Below are positions 22,451 to 34,320 of a stretch of DNA of 64,000 nt, piece by piece; the stretch's first letter is position 1, and each line of letters starts with the position of its first letter. The translations under genes and the position numbers were made by a program. Location: positions 14,305,868-14,369,867 of the forward strand of contig NC_045150.1 of assembly GCF_008831285.2 (NCBI RefSeq). The letters run 5' to 3'. The notes beneath the pieces are model-generated. The model saw nothing but the letters and a program-made list of their open reading frames with translations. It was not told the DNA's origin and made no database searches. This stretch comes from Nymphaea colorata (taxonomy: Eukaryota > Streptophyta > Magnoliopsida > Nymphaeales > Nymphaeaceae).

Positions 22451-23060
22451 CAGAAAGCATATCTATAACTATCTAGAGAAAAATGAAGTTCAAATGACAA
22501 CTTTGATTTGGGATTGAATAGAGTTGAAATCGATAAAGGGAAACAAGAATGAGTCTCATTGATGTAATCATCAGCGCTAAGACCCGAGCCTTCTAGTACT
22601 TGAAAAAAAAAAGGACAAATTTTCTAGAAGAACCTTCTCATGCATGTTCTGCATAACGAATTGGACAGGCATGGTTACCACCAGTCGGTTTCCTCAGCTA
22701 CTTGGCCTTCTTTTGTGTTTCTCCTTTACCTCGACTGTGGTTCTTGGTCAAAGGGAGACGCCCTCAGCTTCTATTTCTCTGAGCAATGTGATTGATCAAT
22801 TCGTGTTGCTGTCTTTCAAATCCATTGTCACTGATGACCCTTATAATGTGTTATCAATTTGGAATTTCAATATCTCCTTCTCTGAGTGGAATGGAGTTTC
22901 ATGCAGTCCTGGTTCACAAAGGGTCCATGGTCTGAATCTCAGTGACATGGCATTTGAAGGTTCTCTCTCCCCATACATCAGCAATCTCTCCCTCTTACTA
23001 GTTCTTGATCTCTCTAAAGATAACGCCCACGGTCATCTTTCCATTGATTTTAGCCACCTC

Positions 23061-23640
23061 CAAGTGTTTTTTGCGGCAGAAAATGAATTCTGTGGAAGCA
23101 TTCTGGAGTTCTTAGGCAGTCTGCCAGAACTCAAGTTCCTAAATCTTTATGATAACAGCTCACGGGCACCATTCCAGTCACTTTTGCCAACCTCTCAAAG
23201 CTGGAGCACCTTAATATTGGTCAAAATCATATGCATGGGAATATTCCTTCGGAGTTGGGAAGCATAACCACTCTTCAGACTTCCAGTTTCATGACCAATA
23301 AACTAACAGGGCATCTCCCTAAAGATGTTGGCCACTTCCTGCCCAATCTCCAAGTGTTTTTTGCAGCAAAAAACGAATTCTATGGAAGCATTCCAGAGTC
23401 CTTAGGCATTCTGCAGGAACTCAAGTTCCTAAATCTTTATGATAACAAGCTCACAGGCACCATTCCAGTCGCTTTTGCCAACCTCTCAAAGCTTGAGCAC
23501 CTTAATATTGATCAAGATCATATTCATGGGAACATTCCTTCTGAGTTGGTAAGCATAACCCCCTTGCAATTCTTTAGTGTGGAAAAGAACAAACTCACTG
23601 GTACACTGCCAGACAGCTTGTTTAACCTATCCGCTCTTCA
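23061..23640 (+). repeat. Internal tandem duplication of LRR-coding DNA in pseudogene B
   Basis: A ~287-bp unit starting CAAGTGTTTTTTGC is repeated head to tail, at 23061-23347 and from 23348. Both copies encode NEFxGSI, ELKFLNLYDN and IPSEL-type LRRs. The first copy has a 1-bp deletion in the AACAAGCTCAC word near 23156, while the second reads through. Unequal recombination between LRR units is the likely origin. Confidence 0.85.
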
Positions 23641-25453
23641 GCCTTTGAGTTTCATGACCAATCAACTAACAGGGCATCTCCCTAAAGATGTTGGCCGCTT
23701 CCTGCCCAATCTCCAATCTCTCGCAATGAGTGACAACAATTTTGATGGCCCTTTCCCACGTTCTTTTTCCAATGCTACAGTCTCCAAACCATAAGTGCAA
23801 GACACAATAAAATCAAGTTGGCTAAGACCCACGTACAGCAATATGTTGACCAATGTCCCAGGAAACCGTTAACTCTCCATTTTCACATCCTTCACCAACT
23901 GTCGACTGCTAGAGGATGTTGATCTATCACAAAACCTTTTGAACAGCATTCTTCCTGCCTCTGTTGGAAACCTGACAACCACCTTGTAGAAACTTCCCCA
24001 TTCCTCTAATCTGATTGAAGGTACTATCCCATGGGCCTTAGCCAACTTGACCAAGTTAATTTCCTTAGATTTAAGTTTCAACAAAATAAAAAGGATCATT
24101 CCCCCAAATATAGGACAGATGCGCAGCTTACAGGTGTTGTTTCTTGATACCAATGCATTAGAAGGCCCAATCCCACTATCAATCTACCAGTTGGTCCGCA
24201 AGTTTATGTTTTATATTAAACACAACATGCTAATTGCGTCAATTTCAAGCTTTATCAACAATCTCACTAGTTTGCGAGGCCTAGATCTAAGCTGAAACAA
24301 TTTGTTATCAACATTACCGCCTAGTCTTTGTGAGTTGAATGACTTGTTGGAGCTGTACTTGCAAGACAACTCCTTCACTGGTCACCAGACTCTGGGTCTC
24401 GGGAATTTTGCCATGATGATAAGCATGGATATCTCTGCAAACAACCTGCGTGGAGAGTTGCCTGCATCATTATCAAGGCTCCAAATGCTAGAGTATTTGA
24501 ATCTCTCTCGGAACACATTTGATGGTCACATTCCTAAACAACTTGATCACATGCTAAACCTTGACGTTATTGACCTTTCTGATAACATGCTTTCCGGTAA
24601 GATACCAAAGTCATTGGAGAAATTTCAACACATCCAGGTCTTGGACTTGTCCTTCAATCTATTGGAATGTGAGATTCCAAGTGGTGGAAAGTTTGCAAAC
24701 CTATCTGCCGAGTCGTTCCTAGAGAATTATAAACTATGTGGAGCTCCCAAATTCCATGTCCCATTGTGCTTAGACAAAACAGAGAGGCAAAGTAAGAGCA
24801 ATGCGGCTAGAGTCACTGCCACTTGCGCAATTGGGGGCTCAGCACTTTTGGTCAATGTTTGCACAGTCATTGGTATCTCATGCTATAAAAAGAGGTGGTT
24901 GTTGAAAAATCATGATGACATTGAAAGATTTTGAGGAATTACACTTCCAGTGATTTGTCACAGAGAGCTATTGCATTAGACAAGGAACTTCAATAATGCA
25001 AATTTTCTTGGGAATGGAAGCTTTGGTTCAACGTACAAAGGAAATCTAGTAGATGGAACGATAGTGGCTGTTAAGATCCTTAATTTGTTATTTGAAGGAG
25101 CATCTAAAAGTTTTGATATCGAGTGCACTGTCATGCGCCAAATCAGGAACCGAAACCTTGTTAAGGTCATTACGTCTTGCGCTAGTAGAGATTTCAACGC
25201 TTTAGTTCTCCAATACATGCCCCTTGGTAGCCTAGAAGTCTGTCTACATTCGGGTGGCCATCACTTGAATCTCTTTGAGAGATTGGATATCATGATTGAT
25301 GTGGCTTGTGCTCTAGAATATCTTCACCATGGTTACTTCTAGATGAGAACATGACAGCATACGTGAGTGATTTAGGCATTACAAAGATTCTAGTTGATCT
25401 GAATTCTTCTACTCTTACAGCCACTCTCGGAACCACCGGATACAGTGCACCAG

Positions 25454-25930
25454 GTACGTACTATCAATTATTTTTTTGTCATTTTATGAATTTTGTGTCT
25501 CTCAAAATGTGTGTATAATTGCTTGAACCATTTCTTGAGTGTTGTGCATGGGTGAACACACTCTCTTTCTCTTCAAAAGTGCTCTCACAGAGAAAGTGGG
25601 AGGGAAGGTGGAATCGCATGAAGAGAGACAACGAGAGAGTGGGTGGGTTTGCCGGTCCTAGTGGACTCTCTCTCTCTCTATATATATATATCTCCCTCCC
25701 TCTCTCTCTCTCTATATATATATATATGTATATATATATTCATTTATTTATTTATTTATATTGAAATGAGCTGACTAAGCTTTTTTTTAATTTTGTATTG
25801 TTCAAAACATTGCAAAAAAATGCATTGATGATAGCCAATGTTTTGGCAACCATTTTTAGCATTGAGACTGCTTTTAGGGTCACAAAATAAGAAAAGGAGC
25901 CATTAGTAACATAGGTAGCCCACTGATTTC

Positions 25931-25986
<56 letters not shown>

Positions 25987-27160
25987 GTTTGTCCTGACTT
26001 ATGTGGTTTAACTAATTATGGTTTTTTGTGGTTTGGCATATAACATCAATAAATATAGTAATTGATGTGAAAACACCCATGATCCATCTAATCATCATGA
26101 TTTGATTGTTCACACATAAAGGCATGCACAAGTGGTTCCTAGCTCAATAATGTAAAGGTCATTGATAAACTATTTTACATGGACAATGCATTCGTTGTTC
26201 GTATGGCCTATGGTGTTGCATGCTAATTTTTGCATTGTTTTGTGCTCATGTACACATCTGTTGTTTGCATGTCCTCAACAAACAAGAATCTTCAATTGTT
26301 TTTCTTCTTTTAACAAAAGTTGTAAACTTTTTTTCCTTTCTTGTATAAAAGAACCCTAATTGTCAATACCTTTCTACCTAATGGCTTAAGACTGGCAAAC
26401 AATCGGCACTACTGAATAATTCACTCAATTTAGGAGACATTTAAGGGAACCTTGAGATTGGTCACAGGAGAATTAGAAGGAAGATGAGTTTAATTAGGCT
26501 TTTATGTTGTGTAATCAATGTGCATTAATGAAACTCAACAAATCTCACATGCCCCATAGAAAAAATCTGGATATATATTTGAATTCTTTTAAGAGCACTT
26601 GAATATCATATATATAATACTTCAGTTCTAAATAGACCTGCGCATCGGGCCAGCCTGGCCAGATAAGAACCGGGTCTAGGTCGGCCTGATGTCCGAGATC
26701 CAAACCGAAGCCCTGGTCGATTACATAAAAAAATATTTTAAATATAAAATAAAATTTTTTGAATGTAAAATATATTTTAAATTACAGTATATATATAATT
26801 AATAAAATAAAATTAATATTTAAAAGTTATCGGGACAGATTGGGCCCCGTCGGGCTGACCTGGGCAGGCCCCATATATTATCATGCAGGCTTGGACCCGG
26901 GCCCGGTCGGGCAGGGTACCCTTTCGGTACCCAGCCCGATAACCAAGTCTAGTTCTAAATCATAATCTTGCATTTTTTTTAGATGTATATATGAGAATAC
27001 AACAAGAGAAAGGCAGGATTGGTGGTTTAATTGATCTTGAGTCCATTAATTTCCAGGCCTCTTCCCCAAAACCAATTAGTGCAATTGTGTCATAGATGTG
27101 CATTAGACAATTATATTGTGCTGGCTAATCATGTCTAATATTGTTGGATGGATGAATTAG
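25454..27160 (+). other. Kinase intron of pseudogene B, with microsatellites and a MITE
   Basis: The equivalent intron in copy C is 536 bp, so this one gained about 1.2 kb. It contains mixed CT/TA repeats at 25666-25740, a (TA)n tract at 25933-25984 and a 319-bp hAT-type MITE at 26633-26951. The splice ends are canonical. Confidence 0.75.
26633..26951. mobile_element. hAT-type MITE (319 bp) with 8-bp target duplication
   Basis: The element begins TAGACCTGCGCATCGGGC and ends GCCCGATAACCAAGTCTA, inverted repeats with a few mismatches. Identical 8-bp flanks GTTCTAAA lie at 26625-26632 and 26952-26959 and fit the hAT pattern nTnnnnAn. The ends are GC-rich (GGGCC, GGGCCCGGTCGG) and the middle AT-rich. 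It has no coding capacity and its terminal sequence differs from the hAT at 14936, so that element is probably not its driver. Confidence 0.8.
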
Positions 27161-27522
27161 AATTTGGGATGGCTGGAAAGGTGTCAACCAAAGCTGATGT
27201 CTACAGCTATGGAATTCTCCTCCTTGAGGTGTTTACAGGAAGAAAGTCTACTGATGAACAGTTTGATGGGGATTTTAGTTTGAGGCAATGGGTGGCTGAA
27301 GCATTTCCTGTTGCAATTTCATATGTCATTGACAGCCATCTTTTGAATGAAAGCAACACTACTCCAACTGAAAGATCAGCTGCTATGAATGAGCTGCTAG
27401 TGATGATCATGGAGATAGGCTTGCCATGTTCAATGGTGTCTCCGAATGAGAGAATGGACGTGAAGGAAGTGGTCGTAGGGCTGAGAAGGATACGACAGAA
27501 GACAAGAATGATAGAAGGATAA

Positions 27523-28222
27523 TTCAAATATATCCAGTGATACAATGAGATTTAATTCAAGGGCGCAACCAGCCATTGGCTAAAATAGTTGGAGGTGGAA
27601 ATGTAGTTTGATTGCTTTCATTTAGAGCTCTCACTTACATTGCTCAATTACAGTTGCATATAGGATTTAATAAAGATATGTTTAATATGCTTGTGTGTTC
27701 TATTCCTAAGGCATTTGGGTGATCAATCTTGTAGACAACTCACATTTACGTGAAAGAGGCTTAGAACTTTGTTCATTATTGTAGTTTGTGCTTTGTTCTA
27801 AGTAAGGACACCACTATAGCCATAGTTCACATAAATCCTTTCAATTTTCTAAAATTTTGATGTACTATATCCACAGCACAATTTTTTAAACCTACCAAAA
27901 AAATGCACAACAGGAAGAGTGAATAAAAATGCACAATTCCAGTATGTTTTGCACTGATGTCCAATGTCATCAAAAGAAAAGCCCTTAATGAGGAGGATGA
28001 GAATTATATGCTGTGAGCATCATGGAGTTGTTGGAGCATGTAAGTGATCCAAATGACCCTGTTAGTTAAATAGAAGACCCTTCCCCTACAAGCAAAAGTG
28101 AAACTTGGAAAATCTTCATTCTATTTCCTAGGAAGTGAATCCACCAATGCTAAGATGAAGCCTGCTGTTATATCAAAGAAAGTAATAACTTCAATCATTT
28201 CAAGCATAGAAAAATGCATGAA
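27523..28222. other. Intergenic; no gene seen
   Basis: No domain-bearing frame was found. 28080-28222 may be strongly decayed copia sequence leading into the fragment at 28223. Confidence 0.4.
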
Positions 28223-28377
28223 GCCAAACCCATGAACACGCCGATGGCCACATTCATAAAATTATTTGCTGGTAACAGTTTGAAGTTTAAGGATGCTAAT
28301 TTATATTGAAATATTGTGGGAGCATTGCAATATGTGTCCCTCACCCAGCCAGATATTGCCTTCTATGCAAATAAGGT
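28223..28377 (+). pseudogene. Ty1/copia pol fragment, left part
   Basis: The frame reads AKPMNTPMA, then DANLY, a TGA stop, then NIVGALQYVSLTQPDIAFYANKV. This is the hallmark junction between reverse transcriptase and RNase H of Ty1/copia elements (normally YRxIVGALQYLTxTRPDIAFxVNKV). It is interrupted at 28378 by LTR-like element X2 and resumes at about 31226. Confidence 0.85.
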
Positions 28378-31223
28378 TGTTTGCATCCCAAAATTTGTTT
28401 AGGTTTTGTTTTTGAAGTGTATTAAAAATAATTTTTATTTTCAAAATAGACAAAAAAGAACTTGCCCGTCAGTATGAGGCTTGGCCATTCCGAAACCTTT
28501 ATCATGGGTAACTAATTTATGGCTATGTTCATTCCCCATGCACTTCATATTCACCCAAACATTATCTTCAACCTATATGTGGCATGTGGTATTTGGTAAA
28601 AAAGTTAAAACTTTGTAAAGCAAATGAAGGAAAATATTTTTAAAGGAAAATATTTCATTTAACGGAACAGTTAGAGAGGGTGAGATAAAGATATTTTAGA
28701 GAGAGAAAATATAGACAAAGAAAAACTAGTAAAAGAGCAAGTGATTTTAAGAGAAAATTAAAATAGAGAAATAAAGATTTATAAGTGAGTGAAAAGAAAT
28801 AAAGCGAAAATCTAGTAGAAAAGAAAGAGATTTTAAGAGAAAAACTAGTAGAAGAGCAAGAGATTTTAAGAGAAAAATGGGAGAGTGAGAGAGAGATAAA
28901 TATTTTAAAGAGAGAAGAAAACTAGTAGAAGAGCAAGGGAGTTTAAGAGAAAAATGCGCGCGAGAGGGAGAGAGAGATAAAGATTTTGAAAAGAGACAAG
29001 AAATGAAGAGAGAAAAACTTTTAGAACAGCAAAAGATTTTAAGAAAAAATGAGAGCAAGAGAAATGTCCAGATTTTTAAGGGAGAGAAAAGAAATAGAGA
29101 AAGAAGATTAGCAAAGGTTGATTTTAAGAGAATAATCAGAGAGACATAAAGATTCTAAGAGAAAAAAAAGAAACATGAGAAAGGGCGAATAAAAGAAGAA
29201 AGAAAAATGATATAATAACGTGATATTTTAACCCCTCTTTTTATTTTTATATAGAAATTAAGATTAAGGATATAATTTTGAAAATTTTCAACTTCAATAT
29301 TTTTATGAAGGCAAGAGAAGAACAACTTGGGTTCATGGACGGAGGACTTATTTTTAAATTTTTTAAAAAATAGGATATATGTACACACATACATATATAG
29401 ACAAAATTGAAAATATTTCATTTACTCTTATGTATTGCCAAAATGTATGCCTTTCCCACCATTGGGGTTGAGAGAGAGACACTCTTTTTGTGCTTCAAAC
29501 CTGATAGGAAGACACTCTTTTAAAGGTGGATCACTCTTTTAATACTACTAATAGGACAACTAATAGTTATTTTATCAAGGGAATGAGGATTTGAAAGATG
29601 TCAAAACTAATCATAGTGATAATATGAAAATGCAGTTTAACATCTTGTTTTTCCTGAGTTTGACAATACCCAACCTCAAAAATCAATATAAAAATAAAAA
29701 ATCTCACCACAAGCTCTCATCCATCTATGAAAAGAAAAATCAACTAGCCATACATGCACATTATCGATTCGTAGAGATACAACGAATGCATACATTCAAT
29801 AGAAGAAGAAAAAAACATATCATGCCTATTTGAGTTGATCAAGTAAAGAAGAATTGGCATCACATTGCTCATGCTCCCAGTGCATTTTAGAGTGGCTCTT
29901 GGCTCTGAATAAGAAATTTCAAGAACTCTCTTACATGGCCATGGGGAGTTGATGAAGGGAAGAGCAGGAGAAATTGAAACTACATGCCTCGAGATGGTAT
30001 AGTTCAAGAAGAGATGAGTCCTTTACTTTTATGGAACAATGAAACTTCCAAACTGAGAACTCTGACTTATTGAAGAAGCTTCCAAGGGTCTCCTACGTGC
30101 TCTCCTTTGCACTGGTTGAAGATAAATAAGTGTTGAAAGAGTGAAAGAAGAATAGATGAAGGAAGAGAGATTCCAAGCCCTAAGTTAGAGGGCTCAAGGA
30201 GTTCCTCAAAGGTTGCTTATAACCAAGGATCAAGATGTGGGGGTATTTATAAAAAGAAATAAAGCCAAAATTCAACATTTGAAGGAGTTTTAATTTCTCA
30301 AGATTTCTTATGAATTTTTTATTTTGTGAATTATTTTTATTTTTAGATTCTTTTATAGGTTTTGACTTGTGGATATTAGCCCTTGGTCCTGCAAACACCT
30401 TTTGGAGAGAGTTGACAGAGCACTTGGTGCGGCCGTGCAGTCTCAACCATTGCACCCGAAAGCACCGAGCACCCTAAGCCAGAGTGCAAGACAGCACCCT
30501 GCACCCTTCGCCAAGCACTTAGTAGCGCACCAAGTGCTCTAGGCAGTGCAACAAGTGCTGCCAAAACTAGGCTCATGGGGGCAACTTGAGGGTGGCCTTT
30601 GCCCTCTGCCATCCCCAGTTAGGTCCCACCCTAAAAAAATAAAATTTTAACAACAAAATATGTAATTCTTTTAATAGGTAAAATATTCCTTTTATAAAAC
30701 GGGTTTGGCTCTGTTTTCTATGATTGCAGGTTCGTTTTTAATCTGGATCTAGTTTCCTTGAATGGGAAGGGCCCAGATCGATGTCAAAGGTTGGATCATG
30801 GAATCGATAGGTGCTTAGGCTTGAAATAAAGATTGTACATCCAGGTTCGAATTTTACGAAGCTGAGTCAAACTGAAAAGCGAGGGGGAGCTTGTGAATGT
30901 GTTGGGAATTGATTCTTGGTTTTGATTTCAAACATTTGAGTCTCAAATATTTTTTTTGTCTAGATTATTAGTTTTTCTTATCTAATCTAGACCTGTGGGT
31001 GATTTTCTGAATCCATTTTCCTATTTTGGCCCCGATTTTAATTCTTGAGTCTAATTATGAATTTTTAAACATCTCTTTCGATCTAGGGCAGAATTTTAGA
31101 TCTGGGTCTTAGATTTGGATTTGGGTCTAGATCTAAGGTTCTACTTTGGATCTAAACTTTGAATTTGGATCTGATTTTGGATCAAAGGCTTAGTCTTTGA
31201 TCTAGAGCTCAGTTTTAGAACCA
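28378..31223. mobile_element. LTR-like element X2 (probable solo LTR) nested in copia
   Basis: It begins TGTTTGCATCCCAAAATTTG and ends TTAGAACCA, matching the ends of X1 (5835-10130). It splits a copia pol frame, so its limits are set independently on both sides. Shared internal blocks include the CCCGTCAGTATGAGG region after the left end (X1: CGACCGTCGGTACGAGG), the AAAATCAATATAAAAATAAAAA block, and the TATA-containing GTATTTATA near 30243. No gag or pol is visible. I found no clean 5-bp target duplication, and about ten expected copia residues are absent at the junction, so a small deletion is likely. It has its own degenerate AGAGAAAA-rich internal repeat at 28640-29200, which X1 lacks. 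Confidence 0.65.
28640..29200. repeat. Degenerate purine-rich tandem repeat inside X2
   Basis: Variants of CTAGTAGAAGAGCAAGAG followed by ATTTTAAGAGAAAAA recur near 28725, 28810, 28845, 28920 and 29015. The + strand is almost purely A/G. The frames on the opposite strand are Ser/Leu/Phe-rich artefacts. Confidence 0.75.
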
Positions 31224-31300
31224 GATTTGGAGCTGTCAAGAGAATATTCAGATTTGTAAAAGCTACCGTTCATTATGGTCTAATCTTCGAAGTTCAAACA
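31224..31300 (+). pseudogene. Ty1/copia pol fragment, right part
   Basis: After the LTR-like insert the frame FGAVKRIFRFVKATVHYGLIF resumes, matching the copia RNase H segment that normally follows NKVCQFM by about ten residues (xxAVKRILRYLKGTxxYGLxF). It decays after about 25 codons. Confidence 0.82.
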
Positions 31301-31329
31301 ATAGTTACAAAATAATGTCTTGGGGTTTT

Positions 31330-31560
31330 AAATGGTGAGATTAATTTTCAAAAATTTTAAAACTAAAAATGGGAGAAAAATAAAATAAGTGTGAAACTAA
31401 TAGCACAAACATCACAAGATAAATAGATTTTGCAACAAATAAAAATAAAAAAAAAACTGTTTGGCATGAAAAAACTGAAAAAGTGAAACACGTTAAAAAT
31501 GAATTAAAAACATTTTTTTGTTTTTAATATTTTTTTTTTCAAAAAAACGTGCAAAATATA
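31330..31560. repeat. Dispersed foldback-family arm
   Basis: Shares long stretches with 18940-19170, including TTTTGCAACAAATAAAAA, CTGTTTGGCATGAAAAAA and ACATTTTTTTG words. It directly precedes kinase fragment C, as related arms precede A and B. Confidence 0.65.
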
Positions 31561-31579
31561 GAAAGAGGGGGTTGGAGAG

Positions 31580-32957
31580 ACATTATCATGAGGTTTAAAG
31601 ATTTCATGGAATTACCCTCCCAGTGATTACATATAGAATGTTATCTCAAACGACAAACAACTTCAGCAATGCAAATTTTCTGGGCAGTGGAAGCTTTTGT
31701 TCAGTGTATAAAGGAATTTTGGTGGATGGAACAACGGTGGCTCCAGTGCAGATTTCAAGGCTTCAGTTCTCCAATACATGCCCCTTGGGAGCCTAGAAAC
31801 CTGTCTACATTCAGGTAGCCATCACTTGAATCTCTTCCAAAGATTGGATATCATGATTGACGTTGCTTGTGCTCTAGAATATCTTCACCAGGGTTGTTGG
31901 GAGACTATAGATCATTGTGATCTAAAGCCAAGTAATGTGCTGCTAGATGAGAACATGACAGCACATGTTGGTGGCTTTGGCATTGCAAAGATGCTAGTTG
32001 GTCACAAATCTTCAACTCTTACAAGTACACATGGAACCACCGGATACATTGCACCAGGTACCAACTCTTTGTCCTATCATAAATTCCATGCTTGAACTGC
32101 TACTTAGACTACTTGGTCCTGCTTACCATGGAGAGAAGTTCTATCAACATCCATAATTTCCAAATATCAAGCTTTAATTTTACATTACTAACCCGTTGAC
32201 AACTGATTAACTGGATTTTATGACGAAAAAGAGAAAAATCAGATTAATAATTGAAATTAATGGGGATGATGACTATGCTATTTTGCATTTGAATATGAGC
32301 CTGAATCCAACTAAAATAGTGAATATTGAACCTAATTATTCACACACATTAAACTAATGCCAGCAAGTTTACCTTTTGAATATGTTTCTTTCCCTAGTAA
32401 AATTTCACTTCCTCCTTATAAATGCATGGAAACAAAAATAGAGTTTCATGTACACCATAAATCAAAACAAAATAATTAGTCCTAATTTTTTGCACTGCTT
32501 TCTTTATTTTTGAATCCGTCTCATTAACGACAATGTTCATTGTCTACTAATATTGCTGGGATCATGTCTGACCTTGTTGATTGGATGAATTAGAATTCGG
32601 GATGGCTGGAAAGGTGTCAACCAACGCAGACATCTACAGCTATGGGATTCTTCTGCTTGAGGTGTTTACCAGAAGAAAGCCTACGATGAACATTTTAATG
32701 GGGACTTTACTTTGAGGCAGTGGGTGGCTGAACCGTTTCCGCTTGCAAATTCAGATGTCATCGATGGTCATCTTCTGAAGCAAAATAACTGTGAAACGAT
32801 TTCAGATTATGTTGCCAAAGGCCATCTTCTGAAGCAAAATAACAGCGAAACTGTTCGAAATGAGCTTCTTGTCTTGATCATGGAGACAGGGTTGTCGTGT
32901 TCAAGGAAATCACCGACTGAGAAAATGGACATGAAGGAGGTGGTCGCCAGGCTTTAA
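31580..32957 (+). pseudogene. Receptor kinase fragment C (kinase domain only, LRR-XII type)
   Basis: Exon 1 part (about 31580-32057) and exon 2 (32594-32957) flank a 536-bp intron at the same APE-splitting position as in B. Readable parts include a glycine-loop remnant (SGSFCSVYKGILVDG), VLQYMPLGSLETCLHSG, ALEYLHQG, HCDLKPSNVLLDEN (non-RD catalytic loop) and TGYIAPG. About 110 bp are missing near 31744, deleting the VAVK Lys and the C-helix Glu. An in-frame TGA follows LPSQ near 31624. The DFG motif is GFG (VGGFGIAK), so the metal-binding Asp is lost. A 1-bp deletion near 32687 shifts exon 2. Exon 2 also has an internal duplication (GHLLKQNNxET twice). No LRR region is attached: this is a dead C-terminal fragment. 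Confidence 0.9.
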
Positions 32958-33745
32958 ACGATACGTCGGAAGGCTTCCCCTTTGTCAGAATGACAAAAAT
33001 AAACCAATCCTTTACATTTATTTGGAAAACAAGGGATCTGCTTTTGCTTCTGACTTATTGTTGTGTTTCCCAACACCCAGATAGAAAACTTTCTTTTAGC
33101 AAAATGCGAGTAAAACAGTAAAAGTTTTTCCACTTGGTAACATATATGACATTTATTGGCTAATGCGGTTCCATTTTTCTTCAATCTTATACGTCATATA
33201 AGGTCGGTTGGTCTTTATATCCAATCCTAATTTAGAAACCAATTCAGATTCGACATTCATATGTATATGTATCAATTCACATCCTTATTGGATCCCACTA
33301 GAACATTGGACTCCCGTTCTCATTCACTTATGAAAGCGCATGACCAATCTAAACCTGTTTGCTCCAAATTTCTGCAACAAAATGGTTCTAAAATCAGGTC
33401 ATGTGGTAGTTGAACATAGTAAATCCACTTAGATACCTAATCAAAGTGGATTCGCAAGACAAATTGATGATGATTCTTGACGTTGGTAGGGTCAACAAAG
33501 GGGTTGGTTGAAGTCCAACCAGACCAAGTCCGAGATCCAGAATGTTGAATTCCTAGTACCACCAGGAAGCATCTGACAACTCACAAAAATACACCTACTT
33601 TCATTATTATAAAAACCACACAGTTGTACCACGATAAACTAAAATATATATAAACTTAGTACCCTTTAAATGAACATGTACGATCAACAATGTTTCTTAC
33701 CTAATAATTCTATAATTAAGTAAAGCAACATCAATTTTAATCTTT
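32958..33745. other. Intergenic up to assembly gap
   Basis: No gene is visible. The frame at 32954-33184 (minus) is uninformative. Confidence 0.5.
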
Positions 33746-33845
33746 NNNNNNNNNNNNNNNNNNNNNNNNNNNNNNNNNNNNNNNNNNNNNNNNNNNNNNN
33801 NNNNNNNNNNNNNNNNNNNNNNNNNNNNNNNNNNNNNNNNNNNNN
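33746..33845. other. Assembly gap, 100 N
   Basis: Exactly 100 N, the conventional placeholder for a gap of unknown size. The 5' part of the kinase fragment at 34321 could lie in the missing sequence, and physical distances across the gap are not reliable. Confidence 0.98.
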
Positions 33846-34320
33846 AAAAGATTCCTAACTTTTTCGTTCAGAATTTGTATGAGCATGTCGTTTCCTCAAT
33901 AAAGTTTTGCTATACATTTATTCAAGGAACATTGTCTTTTTAGCTTCTGACGAAGTTCCAGAGTTATCCATATTGCCAGCTGTGATGGCCCATCCAAAAA
34001 ATTGATTCAAACATTTGTTCTCATGGGTCCTAACTTACTGCTTGTATTCTTCAATTTGATTCCTATTGGAGCAACAAACGATCGACAACTAGCGTAGATG
34101 AGCATCAATCTTTTCGGCGGTGCTCATTACAAAAGTTTTCACACCTGAATCATGTAATTAGGTCGTTTCAAAAAAGATATTGCCTCTCCTCTTTCCCATT
34201 AAAGTTGCACTTAATGCACTTACATGAAAGCGAACTTGCTCATGAACTTAAGAAGAAAGCAGATTCGCTTGTAGCTTTAATAGTTTTTGTTTTTTTTCCG
34301 ATTTTCATCTTTTTCTGCAG

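Larger units (their letters stand above)
22671..27522 (+). pseudogene. LRR-XII (Xa21/EFR-type) receptor kinase pseudogene B, nearly full length
   Basis: Exon 1 (22671-25453) and exon 2 (27161-27522) flank a 1707-bp phase-1 intron that splits the kinase APE motif (CACCAG|GTACG ... GAATTAG|AATTTGGG), the usual LRR-XII position. It encodes a signal peptide, LRRNT cap (FSEWNGVSCS, first Cys lost), many LRRs, a transmembrane helix near 24820 (ATCAIGGSALLVNVCTVIGI) and a kinase with GNGSFGSTYKG and VAVKIL. Spliced length would be about 1,000 residues, normal for the family. Lesions seen: 1-bp deletion near 23156; an indel near 23780 leading to a stop at 23792; in-frame stops at 23870, 23987, 24293 and 24932; a deletion near 25331 removing the HCD catalytic loop; DFG changed to DLG. 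Exon 2 is open to its stop. The kinase cannot be active. Confidence 0.9.

Noticed and set aside
28747-29058. 103-codon minus-strand frame rich in Ser, Leu and Phe
   Set aside because: It is the complement of the purine-rich tandem repeat inside element X2.
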